The position numbers and the translations under genes were made by a program. The notes beneath the pieces are model-generated. The model was not told the DNA's origin. It was given only the letters and a program-made list of their open reading frames with translations, and made no database searches. Positions 47,545 to 58,740 of a DNA stretch of 64,000 nucleotides are shown here, in pieces (positions within the stretch are counted from its first letter, which is position 1; each line of letters starts with the position of its first letter). Origin of the DNA: Saururus chinensis (Eukaryota > Streptophyta > Magnoliopsida > Piperales > Saururaceae); assembly GCA_035235625.1 (NCBI GenBank), contig CP141146.1:26406501-26470500 (forward strand), read 5' to 3'.

Positions 47545-50500
47545 ATGGCTGAACATCAGTTAGATGCACCACTCAAAGCTCTAAGGGAGTATTACACTCC
47601 CAATGAGTACACTTCCCCTTCATGCATTAGGTTGCCAGCGGTTGCTGCTCAAAATTATGAAATTAAGCCCAATGTTATTCAAATGCTTCCATCTTTTTAT
47701 GGACTTAATAATGAAAACCCGTATAGGCACCTAGATGACTTCTTAGAAATATGCACAACTTTTAAGCTCTCAAATTTAACCGATGAAGCTGTTAAACTTC
47801 GCCTTTTTCCTTTCACATTGAAAGATAAGGCTAAGGAATGGCTTCACTCTTTAGAGCCAAACACCATAACAACTTGGGCTCAAATGCAACAAGAATTCCT
47901 TAAAAAGTACTTCCCCATAGGTAAGACCAACCAAATGAGAAAAGCCATAACCACCTTTGCCCAACTTCCCACTGAACAGTTCCATGAGAGTTGGGATAGA
48001 CTTAAGGACCTTCTTAGGAGGTGTCCTCATCATGCTGTCCCTAAGTGGCAATTAGTGCAACGTTTTTATGAGGGTCTTACTGAACAAAATCGTCATCTTG
48101 TTGATGCAAGTTGTGGGGGTACCTTTTTACTAAAAAATGAAAATGAGGCATGGAAACTATTTGAGGACTTGAGTGAAAATTCTCTTCAACATGCTGCGTT
48201 GAATAGAAATGAGAGTGGCCTATCTACCTTAAACAATGCCCCCTCTAGGGGTGGCTTGTATGAAGTCAAAAACCCATTAGACATCTCCTCTAAAGTTGAT
48301 ACTTTAAGTAGGAAGCTTGACCTCCTTATGACTTCAACACATCAGCCCACTCCCTTCACTCAAGATGCATGCACAATATGCCTTAGCCCAGCCCATACTA
48401 TTATAGAGTGCCCCTCTGCCTCTCAATTTCCTGAGCTTGTCCAAGACCATGTAAATGCTACCCAATCCTTCCCTAGGGCTGAGAATAATCCATTTTCACA
48501 CACATATAACCCTGGGTGGAGGAATCATCCTAACTTTTCCTGGCGGGCACAAAACCAAGGGGTTATGGGTAACCAAGTTCCTAGGCAACCATTCCAAGTC
48601 CCACCAGCCCATATCCACCAACCTCAAGTCCAACATCCATATGTCCAACCCAATAGGAGTCCAAGCTTTGAAGAAAAGGTCTTGAGTGCCCTCCAAGGCA
48701 TTCAATCTCAATCCCAATTCCTTCACTCACACACACAATCTATAGCAAAGTTAGAAGCTCAAATTGGACAACTAGCCAATGCTATAAATAAGAGAGAGAC
48801 AGGAACATTGCCGAGTCAACCCCAACAAAACCCTAAAGGTCAATGTGGAGTAGAGATAGTCCCTTCCTCTAATGAACAAGTTCAGTCCATAACTACCCTT
48901 AGGAGTGGTCGACACATTGATAATCAAGTTGGAGAGGAGTCCTTAGGTACTACAAATGAAAGGTTAGATAATTCAGCCCCTAATGAGCCTCAAGTAAAAG
49001 TTAGTGCACCACATGAGAAGGAGTTTGTATCTCCTTCCTCTTCTTCAGAGCCACAGCCTAAGACCACTTCAGAGGGATCTTACATCCCTAGGGCACCTTT
49101 TCCTCAGTGTCTTGACATGGCCCCAACATTTCGGAAGAACACATCTAAGATGGATGATATTCTTGAGACTTTTAAACAAGTCAAAATTAATCTCCCCCTC
49201 TTAGATGCAATTAAGCAAGTCCCTGCTTATGCTAAGTTCCTTAAAGACCTATGTACTCAAAAGCGTAAATCTAAGACCCATGTGTCTAAGAAGGTCTTTC
49301 TCACCGAGCAAGTTAGCTCCCTTTTGAAGTTTGACACCCCACCTAAGTATAAGGACCCTGGAGTGCCCATTATTTCTTGTGTCATAGGCGATCACTCCAT
49401 TCATAGAGCCCTCCTTGACCTTGGTGCGAGTGTCAATCTACTCCCTTACTCGGTGTATGAACAATTAGGGTTAGGTGAATTGCATCCTACATCAGTTACC
49501 TTACAGCTAGCCGACCGTTCTGTGCGTAAGCCTCGAGGAGTCATTGAGGATGTCTTAGTGAAAGTTGACCGGTTCTTCTTCCCTGTTGACTTTCTTGTCT
49601 TAGATATGGAACCGGTCTGTAATATTACACATCAAATTCCCGTCATTCTAGGTTGCCCCTTCCTTGCCACTGCCAATGCTTGTATCAATTGTTGAACGGG
49701 AGTGATGGAGATATCCTTTGGGAATATGAATGTGAGGCTGAATGTGTTCCATGCATCTAACCAACCACCTGTTGAGTGTGACTTTGAGTGCTTAATGGTT
49801 GACCATTTAGATGACCTAGTTAATGAAGCCCTTCCCCTTACCCTAATGAGAGATGTTCTTGAATTAACTTTACTATACCCAGGGTTAGAGGAGTCCCTTA
49901 TTGATCCATCTTTGGAGGAGGCCCATAGCCAACTAGCGGCTGCTAGTGTTCCCGAGTCTTCCTCTTGGAAGTTTCAGGTAGAGCCCTTACCTATATCAGC
50001 CTCCACACCTCTTAAACCCTCCATAGAGTCACCACCTCAGCTTGAATTGAAAAACTTACCCAGTTCTCTTAAGTATGCCTTCTTGGGACCTAAGGACACT
50101 CTTCCAGTCATTATTTCCTCTAGTTTGACTAGTGACCAAGAGAGTAGATTGCTTACTGTCCTTGTCACACATAGGAGAGCCATAGGATGGATGGTAGCTG
50201 ACCTTAGGGGGATTGACCCATCCATTTGTATGCATAGGATCCACTTAGAAGATAATGCCAAACCCTCGAGAGAAGGACAACGAAGGTTGAACCCTAACAT
50301 GCGGGAGGTAGTCATGAAGGAGGTGGTTAAGCTTTTAGATGCAGGTATCATATACCCTATCTCTGATAGTGAGTGGGTGAGTCCTACCCAGGTTGTTCCA
50401 AAGAAGTCTGGATTTACTGTTAAGTCAAATACATTAGGAGAGTTAGTCCCTATTAGGGAAACCACAGGGTGGAGAGTGTGTATAGACTACCGGAAGCTAA

Positions 50501-52896
50501 ATTCCATGACCCAAAAGGACCATTTTCCCTTGCCATTTATTGACCAGATCTTAGAGAAACTAGCAGGTCAGGACTTCTATTGTTTTCTAGATGGCTACTC
50601 AGGGTATAATCAGGTACCTGTGTTTCCGGGAGATCAGGAGAAGACCACCTTCACTTGTCCGTTTGGTACATTTGCTTATAGACGTATGCCATTTGGTTTG
50701 TGTAATGCACCTGCTACATTTCAGCGTTGTATGATGTCCATATTTTCTGACATGATTGATAAATTTTTAGAAGTTTTTATGGATGATTTTTCTGTTTTTG
50801 GTGCTTCGTTTGATGAGTGTCTTCTTAATTTATCTCTTGTGCTTAAACGTTGTGAGGAGACTAATTTGGTTTTGAGTTGGGAAAAGAGTCATTTTATGGT
50901 TCAAGAAGGTATTGTTTTAGGTCATATTGTTTCTAAACGTGGTATAGAAGTAGACAAGGCCAAAGTTGACCTTATAGCTAACCTGCCTCCCCCCACTACA
51001 GTGAGACAGGTTCGTTCCTTTCTTGGCCATGCCGGTTTCTATAGGCGATTTATTAAGGACTTTAGTAAGATTTCTCAGCCATTGTGTCATTTGTTGGCTC
51101 ATGATGTATCTTTTAATTTTGATGATGCTTATATGAAATCTTTTACAAAGCTTCGTACACTCCTCTCTACCACACCTATCATTCAGCCCCCTGACTACTC
51201 CCTACCCTTTGAGATTATGTGTGATGCCTCTGACTATGCTGTGGGTGCAGTCCTTGGACAAAGAGTGAACAAAGTCCCCCATGTCATTTATTATGCTAGT
51301 AAGACCCTTTCTGATGCCCAATTGAATTATACCACCACAGAAAAGGAATTGCTAGCTGTTGTCTATGCCTTAGATAAATTCCGATCGTACCTTTTAGGGT
51401 CAAAAATCATTATCTTTTCTGACCATGCAGCCTTACGCTACCTTCTTTCTAAGAAGGATACTAAGCCTAGGCTCATCCGATGGATTTTGCTCCTTCAAGA
51501 GTTTGATTATGAAATTAAAGACAAGAAAGGTGTTGAGAATGTTGTGGCTGATCATTTGTCTAGGATCTTACTTGATGAACCTTCCCACCCTGAACCACTT
51601 CATGACTCTTTCCCCGATGAGCAACTCTTTGTTGTCTCTACCCATACACCTCCCTGGTTTGCTCATATTGTTAATTATCTTGCTGTGGGTCGCATTCCCT
51701 CTAATTGGACTAAACAAGACAAGGATTTATTCTTTTCTCATGTTAAGCACTATTATTGGGATGACCCTGATCTTTTTAAGTTTTGTTCTAACCAGATTAT
51801 TCGTCGATGTGTGCCTGATAGTGAATTTCATAGTATTCTCACATTTTGTCACTCTCACGCCTGTGGCGGTCATTTTGGGGGAAAGAAAACAGCTGCTAAG
51901 GTTCTTCAAAGTGGATTCTATTGGCCCACCTTGTTTAAGGATGCTCATGAGTTTTGTAAGTCTTGTGATAGATGTCAGCGACTAGGGGCCCTTTCTCGGA
52001 GAGACATGATGCCTCTCCAACCTATCCTCATTGTAGAGATTTTTGATGTTTGGGGAATCGATTTTATGGGACCATTCCCACCCTCCTTTGGCTACACTTA
52101 TATTTTGGTCGCCGTCGATTATGTCTCCAAATGGATTGAAGCCATAGCGACGAAAACCAATGACCATAAGGTTGTGGTGGCATTTATAAAGGAACATATT
52201 TTTGTCGATTTGGTACACCTAGAGCAATTATTAGTGATGGGGTAGCCACTTTTGTAACCGTTCTTTTGACTCTCTTCTTCGAAGATATTCTGTCACACAT
52301 AAAGTTGCCACCCCTACCATCCTCAGACTAGTGGTCAAGAAGAGGTGTCCAATCGAGAGATTAAGAGAATCCTTGAGAAAACCGTACGCCCTGATCGAAA
52401 AGATTGGTCCATGCGTCTTAATGATGCCTTATGGGCATATCGGACCGCATATAAAGCCCCCATTGGCATGTCTCCTTACCGTCTTGTTTATGGTAAGGCG
52501 TGTCACTTACCCGTTGAGTTGGAGCACCGTGCTTTTTGGGCCATTAAATCATTTAATTTTGACATGGACAAAGCTGGTACCCACCGCAAACTCCAACTTA
52601 ATGAATTGGAAGAGATGCGTCATGAAGCTTATGAGAGTGCCAAATTATATAAACAAAGGACTAAGGCTTTACATGATCGCTTAATCCATCGAAAATCCTT
52701 TGAACCTAACCAGAAAGTTTGGCTCTTTAATTCTAAATTACGCCTCTTTCCAGGTAAGCTTAGATCTCGCTGGGATGGCCCCTATGTTGTTACTCAGGTT
52801 TTTCCTCATGGAGCAATTGAAATTTCTGACCCACGAGATAATCGAGTTTTTAAAGTTAATGGTCAGAGACTTAAGCCTGTCATTGAGAGATATTGA
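47545..52896 (+). pseudogene. Athila copy 2 gag-pol region
   Basis: Domains in order: gag from MAEHQLDAPLKALREYYTPN with the DDFLEICTTFKL..LRLFPFTLKDKAKEW core; a CCHC zinc knuckle (C-x2-C-x4-H-x4-C) at 48370-48411; a proline/glutamine linker; aspartic protease near 49330-49690 (LLDLGASVNLLPYSVYEQLGL); reverse transcriptase near 50290-51000 ([33 protein letters not shown], and FMDDFSVFG near 50790); RNase H near 51190-51570 ([33 protein letters not shown]); integrase from about 51780 (H-H-C-C finger ending [18 protein letters not shown] core, and a C-terminal GPY-type region to 52896). The frame is open upstream of the chosen Met, but the conserved part starts there. Broken, about two or three breaks. 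Confidence 0.88.
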
Positions 52897-52952
52897 GAGG
52901 GGTGACATTGACTCCATTGATTTGATTGCTCCATTAATACATTAAGGGAGTT

Positions 52953-53003
52953 CACATTGTCTGGCTGAAGACAATAAACTTAGCGCTTTTAGGGAGGCAA
53001 CCC
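52953..53003 (+). other. Conserved post-pol hairpin block (copy 2)
   Basis: ATTGTCTGGCTGAAGACAAT folds as a perfect 6 bp stem with an 8 base loop. TTAGCGCTTTTAGGGAGGC follows. Its partner in copy 1 is at 33447-33495. Confidence 0.6.
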
Positions 53004-53890
53004 TTGTTTTATTCGGTTTGTTTTCATGTTTATTTTCTCTTTTATTTTCTCTAGTTTTAGTTAAATTTCTTTTATTTAATTCATGTAGTAATATTTTTTT
53101 TTTTGATTTAGTAGTTTTAGTTGATTAATTAGATTTTTATTTTTTATTTTATTTTATTTTCATGTTAAAAAAAAAAAAATGTGTTTACCCGTTCGATCGG
53201 CCGTATTCCCGATCGATCGGGCCGTTCGATCGGTAAGTAGGCCATTCGAACGGTCGAGTCGTCACTTTCACCTCGCGCCGGCCAGTTCGGTTCCACCGAG
53301 TTTTTCCTCCGCCGCGTGCCGATTTTTTCCTCCGCCGTCTTCCGTACCTTTTCCGGCGAGATTTTTGTCCGACAATCATCCCTCTTCTCCGATTTTTCGT
53401 GTAGAATCCATTTCCGGAGTCCATTTGAGCCGAATCGCCCTCTATTTCACGCTGTTCCTTTGTTTCACCGGTAAGTCCCAAATTCGATTTTTGAATTTTT
53501 CTTTCGATTTTTGACCAAATCAGGTGCAATTTGTTGTGGAAATTTGTTAGAAACATCTTGTCTATGTTATGTTGATGATTTGGTTCAGTTTGATTGGCCG
53601 ATTACTGCATAAATCATGGTGGATTTCGAATTTTTCAGTCCGCACTGTTTTTGTTGAAAATTTCAAATTTTGATGCTTTAATGAACCAATTTATATGTAC
53701 TTTCTGTACGAAAAATGCTTAATATTTACTTGTGCATATCATATTTTAATTTGGGACATTTCTGATCATTATTTTTTATAGGGGTATTTTCGTAATTTGA
53801 CATTATTGGGCTGTGCGGAATTTTTTTTTACTTACTTTTAGTCGCTTCACGATCACTGTTAGCACTTCTATTTGAGCTTTTTGCAGACCT
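53004..53890 (+). other. Athila copy 2 spacer before ORF3
   Basis: A T-rich start, the TCGATCGG/TTCGAACGG cluster (53189-53265), and a CT-rich leader with a donor-like CACCGGTAAGT near 53470, then AT-rich sequence to the ORF3 start. Frames here (53179-53514) are not supported as genes. ORF3 of Athila elements is thought to be expressed from spliced or subgenomic messages. Confidence 0.5.
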
Positions 53891-54973
53891 ATGGCGCACG
53901 GTTCACGTTCTAAAGTTCCGAAGAAGAGGAAGGGCGCCCCCTCTACTTCGCGAGCTTCATCTTCCACGACCGCCGCTGTTGATCGACCTCTTCGTGCTAT
54001 TTGTTATGAGCGACAAGTGGAGTTTGTCCCCACCATTACTGCTGCCCAGTCATGGCTTATGGAGCGAGATGATTGGCGTTTATTTTTCTCAGAGATTGCT
54101 GCCCCTGATGCTCGCGTACATCATGAGCAGGTCCGATTTTTTTATGCATCCGCTGTTCTTAATGAGATGGGATATATTGTTAGCACCATTGGAGGTATTA
54201 CGATTACTGTCACACCAGATCTCATAGCTTCAGTGATGGGTCTCACGCGCTCTAGCTTCACCTATCCGTCTTTTGGTGATTTTGCTTTTCCTGATGAGTA
54301 TACTATTACGGGAACTCTTATCGGGCAGGAGCGAGGCCCATCTCTCACATATGGATTGCCAGCTTCTCTCATAACTCGGGACTATCGTTTTGCACATCTG
54401 ATATTAGAGTATGACATATGGTTCCGCCGTCATGAGAAGGTTGACTACACTTTAGCTCGCCTTCTTTATGTTCTGGGTCATGCGGAGCGGATTCACATCG
54501 ATTTTCCCTCCTTTGTCTTCGCACGGATGGCAGATATAGTCTCTGGACCAGTGGATGCTCGATTAGCTTTTCCTTTCCTTTTGGAGCGAATTTTTGTTCA
54601 CTTTCAGTTGGATTTTCCTTCATATGCACCCACGAGCCGAGGTTTAGGGGTCATTTCCCAGGCGACCCTACACCGTATGATTACACATTGTCCTCCTCCA
54701 CCAGCATTAGATGAGGAGAATGAGGAGGAGCCAGCCACAGAGGGTGTACCAGATGTTGCAGCTGAGCAGCACATTCCAGCCCATGCTACTGACTCTTTCC
54801 TTGAGATGGAGCATCGTCTTAGAGCACATATCGATTCTTCTCAGGCACAACTTCAGATGAGGCTTACTGCACATATGGATGCTCAGATGACTGAGATGAG
54901 AGGACTGATCCAGGGACTGGCCGATTTGATTCGTAGCCAATCAGCTCCGGCAGATGCGGATGATAGTGACTAG
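53891..54973 (+). CDS. Athila copy 2 ORF3 (env-position protein, not env-like)
   Basis: A single open frame of 360 codons, starting MAHGSRSKVPKKRKGAPSTS. Residues 8-15 form a basic PKKRK patch like a nuclear localisation signal. Residues 30-270 form a globular domain (..EFVPTITAAQSWLM..FFYASAVLNEMGYIVSTIGGITITVTPDLIASVMGL..) that resembles the putative plant transposon protein domain found downstream of pol in many Athila elements. The tail (285-350) is acidic, then helical and glutamine-rich (MEHRLRAHIDSSQAQLQMRL), a possible coiled coil. There is no signal peptide and no membrane segment, so the retroviral envelope label sometimes used for this position does not fit. Its function is unknown. 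The start codon is the first in-frame Met and is conserved in copy 1 (34341). Confidence 0.75.
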   Translation: MAHGSRSKVPKKRKGAPSTSRASSSTTAAVDRPLRAICYERQVEFVPTITAAQSWLMERDDWRLFFSEIAAPDARVHHEQVRFFYASAVLNEMGYIVSTIGGITITVTPDLIASVMGLTRSSFTYPSFGDFAFPDEYTITGTLIGQERGPSLTYGLPASLITRDYRFAHLILEYDIWFRRHEKVDYTLARLLYVLGHAERIHIDFPSFVFARMADIVSGPVDARLAFPFLLERIFVHFQLDFPSYAPTSRGLGVISQATLHRMITHCPPPPALDEENEEEPATEGVPDVAAEQHIPAHATDSFLEMEHRLRAHIDSSQAQLQMRLTAHMDAQMTEMRGLIQGLADLIRSQSAPADADDSD

Positions 54974-56732
54974 AGTTCTATTGATACAGATGATTCTGAT
55001 ATTTAGCTATGCAGGGGCTACTTTTCTCTTTTCTTTTCTATTTTCTTCTCTTTGTTTATTTTTATTTTTATTTTTAGTTTTTGTTGTTATCTCTTTTCTG
55101 GGAGCTTGGTATTTTAGGTTTGGGAAATTGCTCTTGATATGTATGTTTCTCATGTTTTCTCAACCCTATGTACTTTATTTTCAGATTAGTGGATTAGTTA
55201 TGCTTTCAGGTGATATCTTTCTTTTCCTCTCTTACTTATTCTTGTCATTATAGTATATATTTTCTTTTACATTGAGGACAATGTTCAGTTTAAGTTTGGG
55301 GGTATAGAAAGATATTTTTCTTTCTTATTTTTCTTTTAGGATGTTTTAGAGTATTTTTTTTTTTTTCGATTTTCTTTTGTTTTTATTTTCTTTTACGTGT
55401 TTTTATTGTTTATTTTCTTTTAAAAACATATGTCTGTTTTTAAAGAGATCAATTTCATGAAGAAAGTTCAAGTAATTAATTAAGTGATGAAAATGATTAA
55501 GTGAGTAATTTCTATTTTATATTCTTTATCTTGGATAATTGTGCACATATTTTTAAATCACATTTCACACACTTGAAACTTGTAGGAATACAATTTTATG
55601 ATTTATTACTTGTAATCTTAGTGGGATATCTTTAACTAAGCATATATATTTTGAAAAACTTGACAATTGAGTAATTTTTAATGTTTTATGATAGATCTTT
55701 ATGCTTAGCTATTATTTGAAAAAAAAAATGGGATAAGTATGTGATGAAAAAAAAAAAAAAGTTTATGAAAAAAGAAAAAAAAAAAAAGAATGAAAAAAAA
55801 AAGTTGAAAAAAATATATAGATTGATTGAAAAAAAAAAAAAAAGTGAAGGTTTGTTTCTCTTTTTACTGAGTAACCGGACCTTGTGCCTAGGCAAGTAAG
55901 GGATCGCGTCAAAAGGTGAAAAGTTGAGATAAATTCTTTTATGACTTACTTGGTTCTGTAGCCTTTATAGTTCGAGTTATTAAGCCTGAGGGGTGTTTCA
56001 ACACCTAGTGCCTTGAGCCAACTAGATTAGGGACACTGGCCTAATGCTTGTTACATGGACTATTTAGAAAGCTTAATAGAACTAAGTATTGCACAAGTCA
56101 TATTTTGAGGTATATTATGATCTTATTCCCTGAATTTAATTTAAATTTGATGGCTATTACATGAGGTTTTATTATGAGATGTTAAAGATGAAAGATTGTC
56201 ATTGTTATATTTTTGAGTTAGTGAATTTTAATTAGCTTGGTTAATGGGTCACATAAGATATGCTTGTTAATAGAGAGTGAAATTGTATGACTATAAAGTT
56301 TCTACACTTCATGTTTTTGAAATGTATATATGTAGTTGCACAATTAGTTCTATGATGAGGTTATGGAATGGATGATTCCTTACTTGAAAGTGATCAGATC
56401 GATATTATTTACTTGTGTCAAGTATTTGTGGTTGGTTCTTTTTAAAAATAGTTGTGTTTTTAAGAGAAAATTGTTTTTAGAATTTTTGTTTTCTTGTTTT
56501 GTTTTATTTATTTTCTTCGGTTTAGATGTTTGTGGGTATCATTGCTGCAAACCCTCACGAGACACAACTCGTCCAACTAGGGACACCTAGGGGTTTAAAG
56601 GCTTGTTGCATACGCTAAATGCAATCGTGATTCCCTACGAAAGTGGCTTCCATTTATTTATTTTTCTAGATTAGTTGTTTTGTTTTGTTTTGTTTTGCTT
56701 GAGGACTAGCAAAATATAGGTTTGGGGGTATT
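54974..56732 (+). other. Athila copy 2 long 3' untranslated region with two purine tracts
   Basis: Non-coding. The inverted repeat ACATTGAGGACAATGT (55269-55284) is followed by TAAGTTTGGGGGTAT (55291-55305). Poly-A and poly-T tracts follow. The 3' polypurine tract ATAGGTTTGGGGGTATT (56716-56732) abuts the 3' LTR. Layout is identical to copy 1. Confidence 0.7.
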
Positions 56733-57904
56733 TGATAAGTATAATTTATGCGTTATTTTACCCTTAATTATTCTATTTTCTAGTCTCATTTAAGTGTTAA
56801 TATAGGTTAAATTATTAAATATTAAATTTAATTAGGTTAGAAAAAGCTTCCATGGTGTTTTGAATTAAATTGGCTTATTTTGCAGTTTCTTCATTGGCGA
56901 TCGAACGGGGTTACTTACCGATCGATCGGTTACACGTGATTTTTAAGAAAATTCAGTTCAAGAGTTCGAACGGGCATGCAGGGCGATCGATCGGCATAAC
57001 GCGCAGATTCCTTATTTCACCCAATTTTGAGTCCTTCTCATATCCAATTCTTTTCTTACGGATCTAATGCCTATATAAAGACTTATTTGGCACGAAATTA
57101 AGGGAGAACAAGTAGATTTTCTGAAGAGAAGAAGGAAGAAGAAGATGGAGAAGAAGCCAAAGCTTTCAATGGAGATTCAATTACTTTCTTCTACCATGGA
57201 AGGCTAAACCTTTCTTTTACTTAGGAGTTGATGAACCTATAGATAAGTTTCAATTTCTTTTCTTTTTAATTTAGATCTCAGTTGTGAATTATGACAATTG
57301 TATGATAAGGATTTCCTTTTAATGGAAGAGTTTTTAATGTTTATTCAATTCTATGTTGATTTATTGTCTTGTAGATGATAGATTGATGTGGTTTTGATAT
57401 TTGCATTAATTCTAATTTCTGTGATTTAGATGAGATGGTCATACAATAGTTTTAATGTTCAGATAATTAAGGACTTGGATGAGTTATACTAAGATTAGAC
57501 GGGTCATGCCTATAGCTATTTAGTGTAGATGATTCGTGCTATTGTCGAAGATAGTTCATGCCATGGAAATTAATTAATAATTCTTTTTGAAGTAATTCTA
57601 GCTTGTAGCTGAGAATACTTGTTCATATTCACACTAGATTTAGATTAAAAGTTAAGGAATTGTTATGGTTCTATAGTGGATTCGATTTCCTAAGTAAAAT
57701 CTATCACATTAATCTCTTGTTTTTAAACTAGTTATTTTCTTTTCCTTTACTTAATTTAAGTTTAAGTTGTTTTAGTTTTCAATCAGCAAATTCCTTTTTA
57801 TATTTAGTAATTATTCATCCGTCCCTGAGGTTCGACAACCCTTAAATACTCATCCTAGTACAATTACCTTGTACACTTGCAAAGGGTTTAATTATAAACG
57901 ATCA
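56733..57904 (+). repeat. Athila copy 2, 3' LTR
   Basis: Nearly identical to 45917-47089. Followed by GTGGA (57905-57909), the right target duplication. Confidence 0.92.
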
Positions 57905-57909
57905 GTGGA

Positions 57910-58035
57910 ACCGGGGCAGTAGCGGAGCCGAGCAAAGGACGGGGAGCCAAAGAGGGGCAGGAGAGGAAGGGGGATGGTGCCGGAATTAGAGAGAGAAAAA
58001 GTGAGCATGAAGAGAGAGAGAAGTAGAGAGAGGAG
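57910..58035. other. Rest of the GC-rich block and GA run, outer CACTA copy 2
   Basis: ACCGGGGCAGTAGCGGAGC and GGGGAGCCA..GGGGCAGG align with 23158-23210. A GAGA run then leads to the inner CACTA tip at 58036. Confidence 0.65.
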
Positions 58036-58740
58036 CACTGCAACAAAATGTACTATTAGTGATGCTTTTATTAGCAAAGAAATGAAAAGTGTCGCTAAAA
58101 ACTACTACTTGCGATACTTAGAAAAGCGTCGCAAAAAAGTAACTATTAGTCACGCTTTATAAGAGCATTATTAAACGTTATATATTTTAAATAAAAAAGA
58201 AACAAATATAACTATTTGTGACACTTTTTTAAAAGCGACGCTAATAGTTGCTCTATAAGCAACGCTTAACAAAAAGTGTCACTAACAGTTGTAAATTTAA
58301 AATAAACAATACAAAATTTAGAACTATTAGTGACACTTTTAAAAAATCATCGTAAATCGTAAATAGGATTAATAATAGCGACGCTTTAGTAAAAGCATCA
58401 CTAATACTTATGTTATTTCACCTCTTTTTAGAAAGTGTCGCAAATAAAATGATTTTTTCTAAAAAAATTAAGCTTATTAACGATGCTTTGTTAAAAGCGG
58501 CACTAATAATACAACTAATAGCGACACTTTGAATAGCATCGCTAATAACTTTATTAATTAATTTTATAATAAATATGTATATAATAAATAAATATTAAAA
58601 ATTTTAAAAATAAACTTCTCGAATATAATATATTTTATTTAATATTTACATTTGTATATATAATAAATAAATATTAAAAAAACTCAAAATAGACTTCTCA
58701 AATATAATAATAAGTAAATTTCCCTTCCTTTATCCCCACC
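58036..58740. repeat. Left subterminal repeats of the inner CACTA, copy 2
   Basis: Tip CACTGCAACAAAATGTACTA, then TATTAGTGATGC / GCGTCGCAAAA-type motifs, then an AT-only stretch ending TTTATCCCCACCC as in copy 1. Confidence 0.7.

Larger units (their letters stand above)
45917..57904 (+). mobile_element. Athila-type Ty3/Gypsy element, copy 2 (full length, very young)
   Basis: 11,988 bp with LTRs of 1173 and 1172 bases, a perfect 5 bp target duplication GTGGA (45912-45916 and 57905-57909), a tRNA-Asp primer site, gag, protease, RT, RNase H, integrase, an ORF3 and a polypurine tract. The LTRs differ at only about five places by eye, so the insertion is probably 0.1-0.2 million years old. The gag-pol frame carries about two or three breaks, while ORF3 looks whole. 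It interrupts the GC-rich block of the outer CACTA copy 2. Confidence 0.92.

Noticed and set aside
53891-54973. Naming ORF3 an env gene
   Set aside because: No signal peptide, membrane segment or cysteine pattern. Position alone is not evidence.
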